DNA of 64,000 nt, taken from the NCBI GenBank assembly GCA_004348925.1, contig RCMX01000002.1, positions 258,909 to 322,908 on the forward strand, written 5' to 3'. The DNA comes from Actinomycetota bacterium. Its GTDB lineage: Bacteria; Actinomycetota; Coriobacteriia; Anaerosomatales; Anaerosomataceae. A program made the translations under genes and the position numbers. Of the stretch, positions 32,736 through 40,767 are shown piece by piece (position 1 is the stretch's first letter; every line of letters starts with the position of its first letter). The notes under the pieces were generated by a model. The model was not told the DNA's origin, searched no databases, and worked only from the letters and a program-made list of their open reading frames with translations.

Positions 32736-34580
32736 ATGCGACCGGTCCACATAACCGATACCACCCTGCGTGACGCGCACCAGTCGCTCTGGGCGACGCG
32801 CATGACGCTTGCCGACATGTTGCCCATATTGCCCAAGATGGATTCGGTCGGCTACTGGTCGCTGGAAGTCTGGGGCGGGGCGACGTTCGACGCAGCGCTC
32901 CGATTCCTCGATGAGAATCCCTGGGATCGGTTGCGCATCATCAAGCGGCACACCCCGAAGACGCCGCTCCAGATGTTGCTGCGCGGGCAGAACCTTGTCG
33001 GCTATCACCACTACAGCGATGACATCGTTCGCCGGTTCGTGCACGCGAGCAAACGCAACGGCATCGATGTCTTCCGGATCTTCGACGCGCTCAATGACAT
33101 CCGGAACGTGGAGGTCTCGGCTGCTGCGGTCAAGGAATGCGGTGGCCACTTCGAGGGCGCGATCAGCTACACCGTGAGCCCGGTGCACACGCTCGACAGC
33201 TACCTGGAGTACGCGCAGCAGCTAAAGGACATCGGTGCAGACACCATCTGCATCAAGGACATGGCGGGCATGCTGACGCCGTTTCGCACAGCGAAGATGG
33301 TGAGCGCGCTCAAAGACCAGATCGGCTTGCCCGTTCACGTTCACTGTCACTACATCGGCGGGATGGCCCCGATGAACTACCTGAAGGGCGTCGAGGCAGG
33401 CGCCGACATCATCGATACCGCGGTGGTCGCGCTCGCGTTCGGCAACAGCCAACCGGCTGTGGAGATGATCGTCGCGGCCCTTAAGGAGTCCGAGTACGAC
33501 TCGGGCATCGATCTCGATCTGCTCTTCGAGATAGCCGAGTACTGGGAGAACGTGCGCGAGTCCAAGAAGCTCAAGCGTGGCGTCACCTCGCTCATGCACA
33601 TGGAAGTCTTCAGCCACCAGGTCCCGGGCGGCATGCTCAGCAACCTGGTGAGTCAACTTGAGCTTCAAAAGGCGACCGACAGGCTGCCCGACGTTCTCAA
33701 GGAGATTCCCAAGGTGCGCGCCGAGGTCGGCTACCCGCCGCTTGTCACGCCCATGTCCCAGATCGTCGGTACGCAAGCGGTCATCAACGTTCTCACCGGC
33801 AAGCGCTGGGCCGTGGTTCCTCAGGAGATGAAGGACTACATTCGCGGGTACTACGGCAAGGCGCCGGGCCCTATGGACGACGAGATCGTCACGAAGGTGC
33901 TAGGCGACGAGAAGCCGCTGGGACCGGACGTCCGTCCCGGCTCGCTTGCGGTCGGTTCGTACGAGCAGGCTGCCGCGGAGATAGGCGACCTCGCACACAG
34001 CGAAGAAGACGTTCTCATGTACGCGCTCTTCCCGAACGAGGCGCGTACGTATCTTGAGCTGCATCAGGAAGGCGCCGAGCGCGCCGTGTTCCTCATGGGT
34101 GAGGAAGCGAACACCGTCAGGGAGGAAGATTCTGTGGATGTCAATCAGATCAGGGAACTCGTGAAGCTTCTCGAGTCCTCCGACGTTACCGAAATCGTCA
34201 TCGAGGAGGGCGACACGAAGGTCGTTGTCCGCAAGGGTGGCGCCGCTCCTGTCGCAGCAGCAGCGGCGGTTGCGGCTCCGGCTGCATCGGTTGCCGAGAC
34301 TGCCCCGGCGCCTGTCGCTGGCGCGCGTCCCGCTACCTGGAAGACGATAACCGCGCCGATGGTCGGCACGGTCTACCGCGCCGGAGCACCCGGCGCCGCT
34401 CCGTTCGTAGAGGTGGGTGACACCGTCGCCGAAGGTCAGCCGCTCTGCATCCTTGAAGCGATGAAGCTCATGAACGAGATAGCTGCCGAAGAGAGCGGCA
34501 TCATCCGCGAGATCGTGGTCGGCAACGCCGAACCCGTTGAGTACGGCGCCGTGCTCTTCTACTACGAGCCGGTGGCCTAG
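32736..34580 (+). CDS. Carboxyltransferase subunit (PycB/OadA-type) fused to AccB-like biotin carrier
   Basis: 614 residues. Residues 1 to about 455 are the pyruvate/oxaloacetate carboxyltransferase TIM barrel plus PYC_OADA tail: DTTLRDAHQSLWATRM, FRIFDALND, CIKDMAGML, VHVHCHYIGGM, ending ALFPNEARTYLE. From Val467 the sequence becomes AccB-like (VNQIRELVKLLESSD, VTEIVIEEGDTKVVVRKG), followed by an Ala/Pro linker and the biotinyl domain (APMVGTVYR, EAMKLMNE with Lys577). With the adjacent biotin carboxylase it should form a two-gene pyruvate carboxylase-like enzyme. No OadB/OadG sodium-pump genes are present. The AccB part sits exactly where accB lies in Firmicutes. Confidence 0.88.
   Translation: MRPVHITDTTLRDAHQSLWATRMTLADMLPILPKMDSVGYWSLEVWGGATFDAALRFLDENPWDRLRIIKRHTPKTPLQMLLRGQNLVGYHHYSDDIVRRFVHASKRNGIDVFRIFDALNDIRNVEVSAAAVKECGGHFEGAISYTVSPVHTLDSYLEYAQQLKDIGADTICIKDMAGMLTPFRTAKMVSALKDQIGLPVHVHCHYIGGMAPMNYLKGVEAGADIIDTAVVALAFGNSQPAVEMIVAALKESEYDSGIDLDLLFEIAEYWENVRESKKLKRGVTSLMHMEVFSHQVPGGMLSNLVSQLELQKATDRLPDVLKEIPKVRAEVGYPPLVTPMSQIVGTQAVINVLTGKRWAVVPQEMKDYIRGYYGKAPGPMDDEIVTKVLGDEKPLGPDVRPGSLAVGSYEQAAAEIGDLAHSEEDVLMYALFPNEARTYLELHQEGAERAVFLMGEEANTVREEDSVDVNQIRELVKLLESSDVTEIVIEEGDTKVVVRKGGAAPVAAAAAVAAPAASVAETAPAPVAGARPATWKTITAPMVGTVYRAGAPGAAPFVEVGDTVAEGQPLCILEAMKLMNEIAAEESGIIREIVVGNAEPVEYGAVLFYYEPVA
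34118..34580 (+). other. accB: Internal ribosome site and possible nested accB (free biotin carrier)
   Basis: Inside the fusion gene, CAGGGAGGAA (34118-34127) precedes an in-frame GTG at 34134 with 8 nt between GGAGG and GTG. Translation from it would give a 148-residue protein spanning exactly the complete AccB-like part, from VDVNQIRELVKLLES to the stop. The overlap of an ideal SD with the domain boundary suggests either a functional second product or the relic of a once separate accB. Confidence 0.5.
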
Positions 34581-34583
34581 CTC

Positions 34584-35987
34584 ATGTTCAGCAAGATCCT
34601 TATCGCCAACCGTGGCGAGGTCGCACTGCGCATCGTGCGTGCCTGCAAGGAGATGGGTGTTGCCTCGGTGGCGGTCTTCTCCGAGGCGGACCGCGATTCA
34701 TTGCACGCTCGCATGGCTGACGAGGCCATCTGCATCGGGCCTGCCTCTTCGTCGCTGTCCTACCTGAGCATGCCGAACATCATCTCGGCAGCGCTCATCA
34801 GCGGTGCTGAGGCGATCCATCCGGGTTACGGCTTCCTGGCCGAGAACGCCGCTTTCGCGCGGGCTGTTGCAGATTCCGGACTTACGTTCATCGGACCGTC
34901 GCCCGATGCGATCGAGCGTATGGGCGACAAGGCGGTGGCCCGCCAGACGATGATGGAAGCCGGTGTGCCGTGCGTTCCCGGAAGCAAGGGTGTGGTCGAG
35001 TCGACGGAGGATGCCCTCACGTTCGCGCGTGAGGTCGGTTTTCCCGTCCTCATCAAGGCATCTGCGGGTGGCGGCGGTAAAGGCATGCGCGTCGCCAACG
35101 ACGAGAAGGAGCTCCACGCCAACTTCACTGCAGCAAAGACCGAGGCTGCTGCGGCGTTCGGAAACGATGAAGTCTACATCGAGAAGTACCTGGCGCGACC
35201 GCGCCACGTCGAGATGCAGGTTCTCGCCGACACGCACGGCAACGCAGTCTATCTGTATGAACGCGACTGTTCGGTGCAGCGCCGCCACCAGAAGCTCATC
35301 GAGGAGGCGCCCTCGCCCGCGCTAACGCCGGAGCTGCGCGCAGAGATGGGTGCGGCGGCGATGAAGGCCGTGCGTGCCGTCGAGTACGTGAACGCTGGCA
35401 CCGTCGAGTTCCTGCTCGATACCGACGGCCGCTTCTACTTCATGGAGATGAACACGCGTGTTCAGGTCGAGCATCCGGTGACCGAGCAGGTCACCGGCGT
35501 TGACATCATCAAGGAACAGCTGCGCATCGCGGCCGGGGAGCCGATGAAGCACGCGCGCCAGGAAGACGTCCATCTGACCGGACACGCGATCGAGTTCCGT
35601 ATCAACGCCGAGGATCCGCTGCACAACTTCCGCCCGCATCCCGGGAGAATCGACGTCTTCAACCCGCCCGGGGGGTTCGGTGTTCGCGTGGACAGCCACA
35701 TGTACTCCGGTTACAGTGTCCCGCCGTACTACGATTCCCTGCTCGCGAAGCTCATCGTGTGGGGAGAGACGCGCGCCGAGGCAATTGCCCGTGCGCGGCG
35801 TGCCCTCGATGAGTTCATCGTCGTTGGGATTCCCACCACGATCCCGTTCCATCAGTACGTGGTCGAAGAGAAGCACTTCCAGCGTGCGGAGGTCTATACT
35901 GACTTCGTCGAACGATATGCAACGACCGAGGACATCACGTCCTTCGTGACGGGCGTTCCGGTGGCCGAGAAGGAGGCGAGCGAATGA
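34584..35987 (+). CDS. accC: Biotin carboxylase (AccC/PycA-type)
   Basis: ATP-grasp enzyme of 467 residues that carboxylates the biotin carrier. Start FSKILIANRGEVALRIVRAC; glycine-rich ATP loop KASAGGGGKGMRV; catalytic region EMNTRVQVEHPVTEQVTG; C-terminal LLAKLIVWGETR. Starts 3 nt after the fusion gene and overlaps the Asp23 gene by 4 nt. It may serve acetyl-CoA carboxylase and a pyruvate carboxylase; the sequence does not distinguish these. Confidence 0.95.
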   Translation: MFSKILIANRGEVALRIVRACKEMGVASVAVFSEADRDSLHARMADEAICIGPASSSLSYLSMPNIISAALISGAEAIHPGYGFLAENAAFARAVADSGLTFIGPSPDAIERMGDKAVARQTMMEAGVPCVPGSKGVVESTEDALTFAREVGFPVLIKASAGGGGKGMRVANDEKELHANFTAAKTEAAAAFGNDEVYIEKYLARPRHVEMQVLADTHGNAVYLYERDCSVQRRHQKLIEEAPSPALTPELRAEMGAAAMKAVRAVEYVNAGTVEFLLDTDGRFYFMEMNTRVQVEHPVTEQVTGVDIIKEQLRIAAGEPMKHARQEDVHLTGHAIEFRINAEDPLHNFRPHPGRIDVFNPPGGFGVRVDSHMYSGYSVPPYYDSLLAKLIVWGETRAEAIARARRALDEFIVVGIPTTIPFHQYVVEEKHFQRAEVYTDFVERYATTEDITSFVTGVPVAEKEASE

Positions 35988-36325
35988 GTGACGAGATCAT
36001 GCTTGAAGGGCTCGGCGTAGCTCCCGGCGTACTCGAGACGATCGCGACGCTCGCTGCCCAGCAGGTGCAAGGCGTCGAGGAGGTGCTCACCCGCGGGGTC
36101 GCCGGTCTTGTCCAGAAGGGTCCCGGCCGAGGTATCGTCGTGTCCGTGGGCGAGGACGGCACGTTCACAGTGCAGCTGCATCTCGCTGTGAAGTACGGAA
36201 CCCCGCTCCGCACGGTCGCCACGGATGTCCAGCGCGCGGTGAGCGACGCGCTCCTCACTCAGACGGGCCAGAAAGCCTCGGCAGTCGATGTCTTCATAGA
36301 CTCGATCGTCTTCCCGGAGCAGTGA
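35984..36325 (+). CDS. Asp23/Gls24 family envelope stress protein
   Basis: Small (113 aa) YqhY/Asp23-like protein: GVLETIATLAAQQVQGVEEV, then VAVKYGTPL-like LAVKYGTPLRTVATDVQRAV and VDVFIDSIVF. YqhY-type members are genetically linked to accBC and influence acetyl-CoA carboxylase activity in Bacillus; the same order (biotin carboxylase, Asp23, nusB) is kept here. Confidence 0.9.
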   Translation: MSDEIMLEGLGVAPGVLETIATLAAQQVQGVEEVLTRGVAGLVQKGPGRGIVVSVGEDGTFTVQLHLAVKYGTPLRTVATDVQRAVSDALLTQTGQKASAVDVFIDSIVFPEQ

Positions 36326-36353
36326 CCGTGCCTGTTCTGCAAGGGAATTCCTG

Positions 36354-36791
36354 ATGCTCGAGCGCACGCGAGCGCGCCGACAGGCGCTACAGATGCTGTA
36401 CCAACGCGAGCTCACCGGAGACTCCGTGACCTCGATTCTCGAGACGAAGTCCTACAGTGACGAGGATGGTGAGCCCTCGGAGTATTGCCGTGTGCTCGCA
36501 CTCGGCACCGAGCGAGAGCTGTCCGGCATCGACGCGCAGATAGAATCCACGTCGGAGCATTGGGCGATCTCGCGGATGCCTATCGTCGACCGCAACATCC
36601 TGCGGCTCGCCATCTACGAGATCGAGTTCCAGGAGGAGATCCCGGACTCCGTTGCCATCAATGAGGCGGTCGAGATGGCGAAGGTGTACGGCGGTCCCGA
36701 TTCCTCCAAGTTCGTGAACGGCGTGCTCGGTAGAATAGCCGAGCAGCACACGGGCGTTCCCGTCCAACCGATCGAGGATGTGGAGGAGTAG
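36354..36791 (+). CDS. nusB: Transcription antitermination factor NusB
   Basis: 145-residue all-helical RNA-binding factor for rRNA antitermination. Recognised by ERTRARRQALQMLYQRE, ISRMPIVDRNILRLAIYEI and the C-terminal PDSVAINEAVEMAKVYGG with SSKFVNGVLGRI. Its TAG overlaps the GTG start of xseB by 1 nt. Confidence 0.96.
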   Translation: MLERTRARRQALQMLYQRELTGDSVTSILETKSYSDEDGEPSEYCRVLALGTERELSGIDAQIESTSEHWAISRMPIVDRNILRLAIYEIEFQEEIPDSVAINEAVEMAKVYGGPDSSKFVNGVLGRIAEQHTGVPVQPIEDVEE

Positions 36792-37102
36792 TGGCCGACG
36801 AGAAGTACACGTTCGAGCAGGCGAAGATCCGTCTCGAGGAGATCGCCGCGCTCGCTCGCAAGAAGGACACCTCGCTTGAGAAGAGCCTCGACCTTCTCGA
36901 AGAAGGTGTGCGCCTTGCCAACATCTGCACGGAGCTTGTCGACCACACCGACCTGAGCGCGACTGCTACCGTCGAAGTCCCGGAGGACGCGGACGCATCG
37001 GCATCCATGCCTGCAGAAACGGATCCCGTTATGGAGGAGCCGACAGCGGATCCGACCACGGACGCTCCGCAGGTTCCCAACGACGAGGTCGAGTCTCAGT
37101 AG
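36791..37102 (+). CDS. xseB: Exodeoxyribonuclease VII small subunit-like protein
   Basis: 103 residues. Residues 7 to about 52 match XseB (YTFEQAKIRLEEIAALARK, SLEKSLDLLEEGVRLAN), then an unusual acidic Thr/Asp/Glu-rich tail of about 45 residues extends the protein beyond the normal 70-80. The large subunit xseA, which usually lies directly upstream, is not in the window. GTG start; coupled to nusB. Assignment is by the N-terminal helical repeat and position. Confidence 0.75.
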   Translation: MADEKYTFEQAKIRLEEIAALARKKDTSLEKSLDLLEEGVRLANICTELVDHTDLSATATVEVPEDADASASMPAETDPVMEEPTADPTTDAPQVPNDEVESQ

Positions 37103-37112
37103 CGCTTCTTAC

Positions 37113-37142
37113 CGCGCGATGACCGTCAGCGGTCAGCGCGCG
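37113..37142 (+). terminator. Hairpin after xseB
   Basis: cgcgcgatgaccg, loop tcag, cggtcagcgcgcg: a 13-bp stem with one mismatch. No T-run follows, so termination may be weak or Rho-assisted. It lies in the 122-nt gap before dxs. Confidence 0.5.
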
Positions 37143-37224
37143 ATGCGAGTGGTACGATTCGATTCGCGGGACCTTCGCGCGAATCGCTCAGCACGTCATC
37201 GAACGGCAGGAGAAGGAACCCTCT

Positions 37225-39147
37225 GTGTGCGCCGAGCGCATCCTTGATGCTATAGACTCACCGGCCGACCTCACAGGACTCGAGGTCGGCCAACTGGAGC
37301 AGTTGGCTGCCGAGATCCGCACCGAGCTCATCGAGACGGTTGCGGACACGGGCGGACACCTCGCTCCCAACCTTGGCGTCGTCGAACTCACACTTGGCCT
37401 TCATCGTGCGCTCGATTGCCCTGACGACAAGATCGTTTGGGACGTCGGGCATCAGTCCTACGTGCACAAGCTGATCACCGGTCGTCGGGATCGATTCTCC
37501 ACGTTGCGCACATACGGCGGCGTGTGCGGGTTCCCGAAGCGCTCCGAGAGCCCGTTCGACGTGCATGACACCGGCCACGCGTCCACGTCGATCTCTGTCG
37601 CGCTCGGCATGGCCTGCGCTCGGGATGCCGTCGGCGGGACGGAGACGGTCGTGGCCGTGATCGGCGACGGTTCGCTCACGGGAGGCATGGCCTTCGAGGC
37701 GCTCAACCACCTGGGTCACCTTCAGAAGCGCATGATCGTGCTGCTCAACGACAACGAGATGTCGATCTCGCCGAACGTAGGCGCACTTTCAGGCTACCTC
37801 GCGCGCGTTCGTCTCGACCGGCGGTACCGCCGCCTGCGCGACGATGTGGAAACGGCGCTTGGCCGCACCAGGATCGGTGCAGCGATGGTCGCTGCGGGTG
37901 AGGCCGCCAAGGAGTCGGTGAAGCAGCTTCTGGTGCCCGGCATGCTCTTCGAGGAGCTTGGGCTCAAGTACGTCGGTCCCATTGACGGTCATGACATCAC
38001 GCAGGTCGAGAAGGCGATCCGTCTTGCCAAAGACGTCGACGGGCCGGTCATCGTGCATGTGGTCACCCGGAAGGGGAAGGGCTACACGCACGCCGAGGAT
38101 CGCCCAGACACCTTCCACGGGATCAGCCCCTTCTCCATCGAAAGCGGCAAAGTCAACGGCACCGACGGACCCATGTCGTACACCGAAGCATTCGGTCGGG
38201 CACTCGTGGCCGAGAGTGAGAAAGACGAGCGCATAGTCGCGATCACTGCAGCGATGCCGTCGGGAACGGGTCTTGCGTCCTTCGCTGAGCGCTTTCCCGA
38301 CCGCTTCTTCGACGTCGGTATCGCGGAGGAGCATGCCGTGGGACTTGCTGCCGGACTTGCATCCGGAGGTCGTGTCCCCGTCGTGGCCATCTACTCGACG
38401 TTCATGCAGCGAGCATACGACCAGCTCATCATGGACGTCGCGCTTCAGGGGCTGCACGTCGTCTTTTGCCTCGATCGGGCCGGTCTCGTCGGCGAGGATG
38501 GCCCCACACACCATGGGGTCTTCGACCTGACCTTCTTGCGAGCCGTTCCGGGGCTCTCCATCATGGCGCCTTCGAACGAGGCCGAGATGGTCCACATGCT
38601 TCACACCGCGTTGCGGATGAACGGTCCGGTTGCGATACGGTACCCGCGTGGGGCCGGTGAAGGCGTGGCGCTCCCCACAGAGCCGCTTGTTCTTGAGACA
38701 GGGCGCGCGGACGTTCGCCGAGAAGGAAGCGGCGTCGCGATACTCGGCATCGGCTCGATGGTGGGAGTCGCCGAACGCGTGGCGGATCTGCTCGGCGAAG
38801 ACGAGATCAACCCGAGTGTCGTGAACATGCGTTGGGTCAAGCCGATCGACCTGGAGACAGTGGCCTGGGCGGCATCGCACGGTCTCATCGTCACGGTAGA
38901 GGAGAATACCGGTATCGGCGGTCTGGGTGCAGCGGTGCTCGAGGCGCTGTCCGACCTGGGTTTGAGCGTGCCGGTCCTTCGACTAGCCGTCCCGGACTGC
39001 TTCGTAACGCACGGGGCGATGAAGCAGCTGCTTGCCGAGATCGGGCTCACGCCCGAGGCGGTGCGCGGTGCGATCCTCGGCAAGCTCATGGATGCTCGAG
39101 GCACAGACGAGGAGCGCTCAGATGGCGGGACGCCGCGCAGACGTTGA
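37225..39147 (+). CDS. dxs: 1-deoxy-D-xylulose-5-phosphate synthase
   Basis: TPP enzyme (640 aa) for the first step of the MEP isoprenoid pathway. Motifs: SSRGGHLAPNLG-like DTGGHLAPNLGVVELT, WDVGHQSYVHKLITGR, the TPP/Mg motif GDGSLTGGMAFEALNHLG with NDNEMSIS, transketolase pyrimidine domain FCLDRAGLVGEDGPTHHG and C-terminal VTVEENTGIGGLGAAV. GTG start with an AGGAGAAGG SD. The 3' end overlaps tlyA by 26 nt. ispA, often next to dxs, is absent. Confidence 0.97.
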   Translation: MCAERILDAIDSPADLTGLEVGQLEQLAAEIRTELIETVADTGGHLAPNLGVVELTLGLHRALDCPDDKIVWDVGHQSYVHKLITGRRDRFSTLRTYGGVCGFPKRSESPFDVHDTGHASTSISVALGMACARDAVGGTETVVAVIGDGSLTGGMAFEALNHLGHLQKRMIVLLNDNEMSISPNVGALSGYLARVRLDRRYRRLRDDVETALGRTRIGAAMVAAGEAAKESVKQLLVPGMLFEELGLKYVGPIDGHDITQVEKAIRLAKDVDGPVIVHVVTRKGKGYTHAEDRPDTFHGISPFSIESGKVNGTDGPMSYTEAFGRALVAESEKDERIVAITAAMPSGTGLASFAERFPDRFFDVGIAEEHAVGLAAGLASGGRVPVVAIYSTFMQRAYDQLIMDVALQGLHVVFCLDRAGLVGEDGPTHHGVFDLTFLRAVPGLSIMAPSNEAEMVHMLHTALRMNGPVAIRYPRGAGEGVALPTEPLVLETGRADVRREGSGVAILGIGSMVGVAERVADLLGEDEINPSVVNMRWVKPIDLETVAWAASHGLIVTVEENTGIGGLGAAVLEALSDLGLSVPVLRLAVPDCFVTHGAMKQLLAEIGLTPEAVRGAILGKLMDARGTDEERSDGGTPRRR

Positions 39148-39916
39148 GCTGGTCGAGCGAGGGCTCTTCGCTTCGCGCGAGCGCGCCCGTGCGGCGATCC
39201 TTGCCGGTGAAGTGAAGGCAGATGGCGTTCGCATCGACAAGGCAGGACAGCCGCTGGGCCCGGATGCCCTCATAGAAGTCGCGGAGCGTCAGCGGTACGT
39301 CTCTCGTGGCGGCCACAAACTCGAGGGCGCGCTCGACGCGTTCAGCATCGATGTGAACGGGCTTCGCGCGATCGACGTCGGTGCATCGACCGGTGGGTTC
39401 ACCGACTGCCTGCTGCAGCGCGGCGCGGTCTCGGTGGTCGCTCTCGACGTCGGATACGGTCAGCTCGCGTGGTCGCTGCGCACCGATGCACGTGTGACGG
39501 TGGTGGAACGCACGAACGTGCGTGAAGCCGACCTCAGCGCCCTCGGTGCGCCGTTCGACATCGTTGTGATCGACGTGTCGTTCATCGCGCTCGATCGCGT
39601 TATGCCGAAGTTGCTGGAAGCCGCAGGTGCCGAGGGTCAGGTCGTGGCACTGGTTAAGCCACAGTTCGAGGCTGGTAAAGGGCGTGTTGGTAAGAAGGGT
39701 GTTGTACGGGATGCAATCGTGCACGAAGACGTCTTAGCGGGCGTCATCGCCACGGTTGAGACGGCTGGCCGGGTGGTTCGTGGGGTGACCTGGTCGCCGC
39801 TCAAGGGTCCCGAGGGTAATATTGAGTTCTGGATCTGGTTTGGCAGCAGCGGTGAACCGTCGGACGTTGATCCGGCGAGCGTCGTCAAGGCGGCGCACCA
39901 GGCGTTAGGGGACTGA
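39122..39916 (+). CDS. tlyA: TlyA family rRNA (cytidine-2'-O)-methyltransferase
   Basis: 264 residues: N-terminal S4 RNA-binding domain (VELVERGLFASRERARAAI) and a Rossmann methyltransferase (RGGHKLEGALDAF, AIDVGASTGGFTDCLLQRG, DVGYGQLAW). TlyA methylates C1409 of 16S and/or C1920 of 23S rRNA. The name hemolysin is historical. The ATG lies inside the dxs 3' end. The order dxs-tlyA-nadK-recN is conserved in many Gram-positives. Confidence 0.93.
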   Translation: MAGRRADVELVERGLFASRERARAAILAGEVKADGVRIDKAGQPLGPDALIEVAERQRYVSRGGHKLEGALDAFSIDVNGLRAIDVGASTGGFTDCLLQRGAVSVVALDVGYGQLAWSLRTDARVTVVERTNVREADLSALGAPFDIVVIDVSFIALDRVMPKLLEAAGAEGQVVALVKPQFEAGKGRVGKKGVVRDAIVHEDVLAGVIATVETAGRVVRGVTWSPLKGPEGNIEFWIWFGSSGEPSDVDPASVVKAAHQALGD

Positions 39917-39917
39917 A

Positions 39918-40766
39918 GTGCGCGTCTTGTTGGTACCGAACCCCATGAATGACCGATCCGTGGCGGCCGCCTGTGAGGTCGCTTTGTGGCTCGACGCCAG
40001 AGGGTGCGAGGCCGTGCTTGTGACCGACGACGCCGAGGCATGCGCGATGCCCTTGCGCGGCGTGTCGCGATCGGAGATCGGCGAGCCGGGGCTTGCCGTC
40101 GCGCTCGGCGGCGACGGGACGATACTCAAGGCGGTACACCTGCTCGCCGGTGTCGACGCGCCGATCCTCGGGGTGAATCTCGGTAGACTCGGTTTTCTTT
40201 CGGGCGCGGAGGAGAGCGAGCTGTTCTCGGCTCTGGAATCCGTGCTTGCGGGCGAGGCGCGAATCGAACGGCGTGCGACGCTTCAGGCGCTTGTCGATGT
40301 CGGTGGCCGTGAGGCGGGTCGATTCCACGCGCTCAACGAGGTGTTCGTCGGCCGGGGTGGCGGGGCGCGGGTCGTCGAGCTGGAAGTGTGCGTGAATGGC
40401 GCACGTCTGTGGGACTTTCCCTGTGACGGCGTCATCGTCGCAACGCCGACGGGATCGACGGCGTACGCGCTTTCTGCGGGAGGTCCGATCGTCTCGCCGG
40501 ATGTGCGCGGCATCGTCCTCGTGCCCGTTGCGCCACACACGCTCGACTCGCGACCGGTCGTGATCGGTCCGTCCGACACCGTGGAGATATCGTGCCCCAA
40601 TCGCGCGCGTGCCGATGCCTGCGTCACGGTCGACGGCGATCAGGTGCCGTGCCGTCGCGCGCTTGACTCGGTCACTATCCGGGCAGGAGAGCACGATGTT
40701 CGTCTGCTCAAGCCCGACGGAAAGGGCTTCATCGAAGTGCTCGCCGACAAGTTCCTTGGAGCATGA
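39918..40766 (+). CDS. nadK: NAD kinase
   Basis: ATP-NAD kinase (282 aa) that makes NADP. The signature GGDGTILKAVHLLAG is present, followed by GVNLGRLGFLSG, LNEVFVGRGGGARVV and TPTGSTAYALSAGGPIVSP. GTG start directly after tlyA; recN starts 1 nt after the stop. Confidence 0.96.
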   Translation: MRVLLVPNPMNDRSVAAACEVALWLDARGCEAVLVTDDAEACAMPLRGVSRSEIGEPGLAVALGGDGTILKAVHLLAGVDAPILGVNLGRLGFLSGAEESELFSALESVLAGEARIERRATLQALVDVGGREAGRFHALNEVFVGRGGGARVVELEVCVNGARLWDFPCDGVIVATPTGSTAYALSAGGPIVSPDVRGIVLVPVAPHTLDSRPVVIGPSDTVEISCPNRARADACVTVDGDQVPCRRALDSVTIRAGEHDVRLLKPDGKGFIEVLADKFLGA

Positions 40767-40767
40767 C

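Noticed and set aside
32736-34580. Sodium-pumping oxaloacetate decarboxylase alpha subunit
   Set aside because: No beta or gamma subunit genes; a biotin carboxylase gene follows directly, so a carboxylase is more likely.
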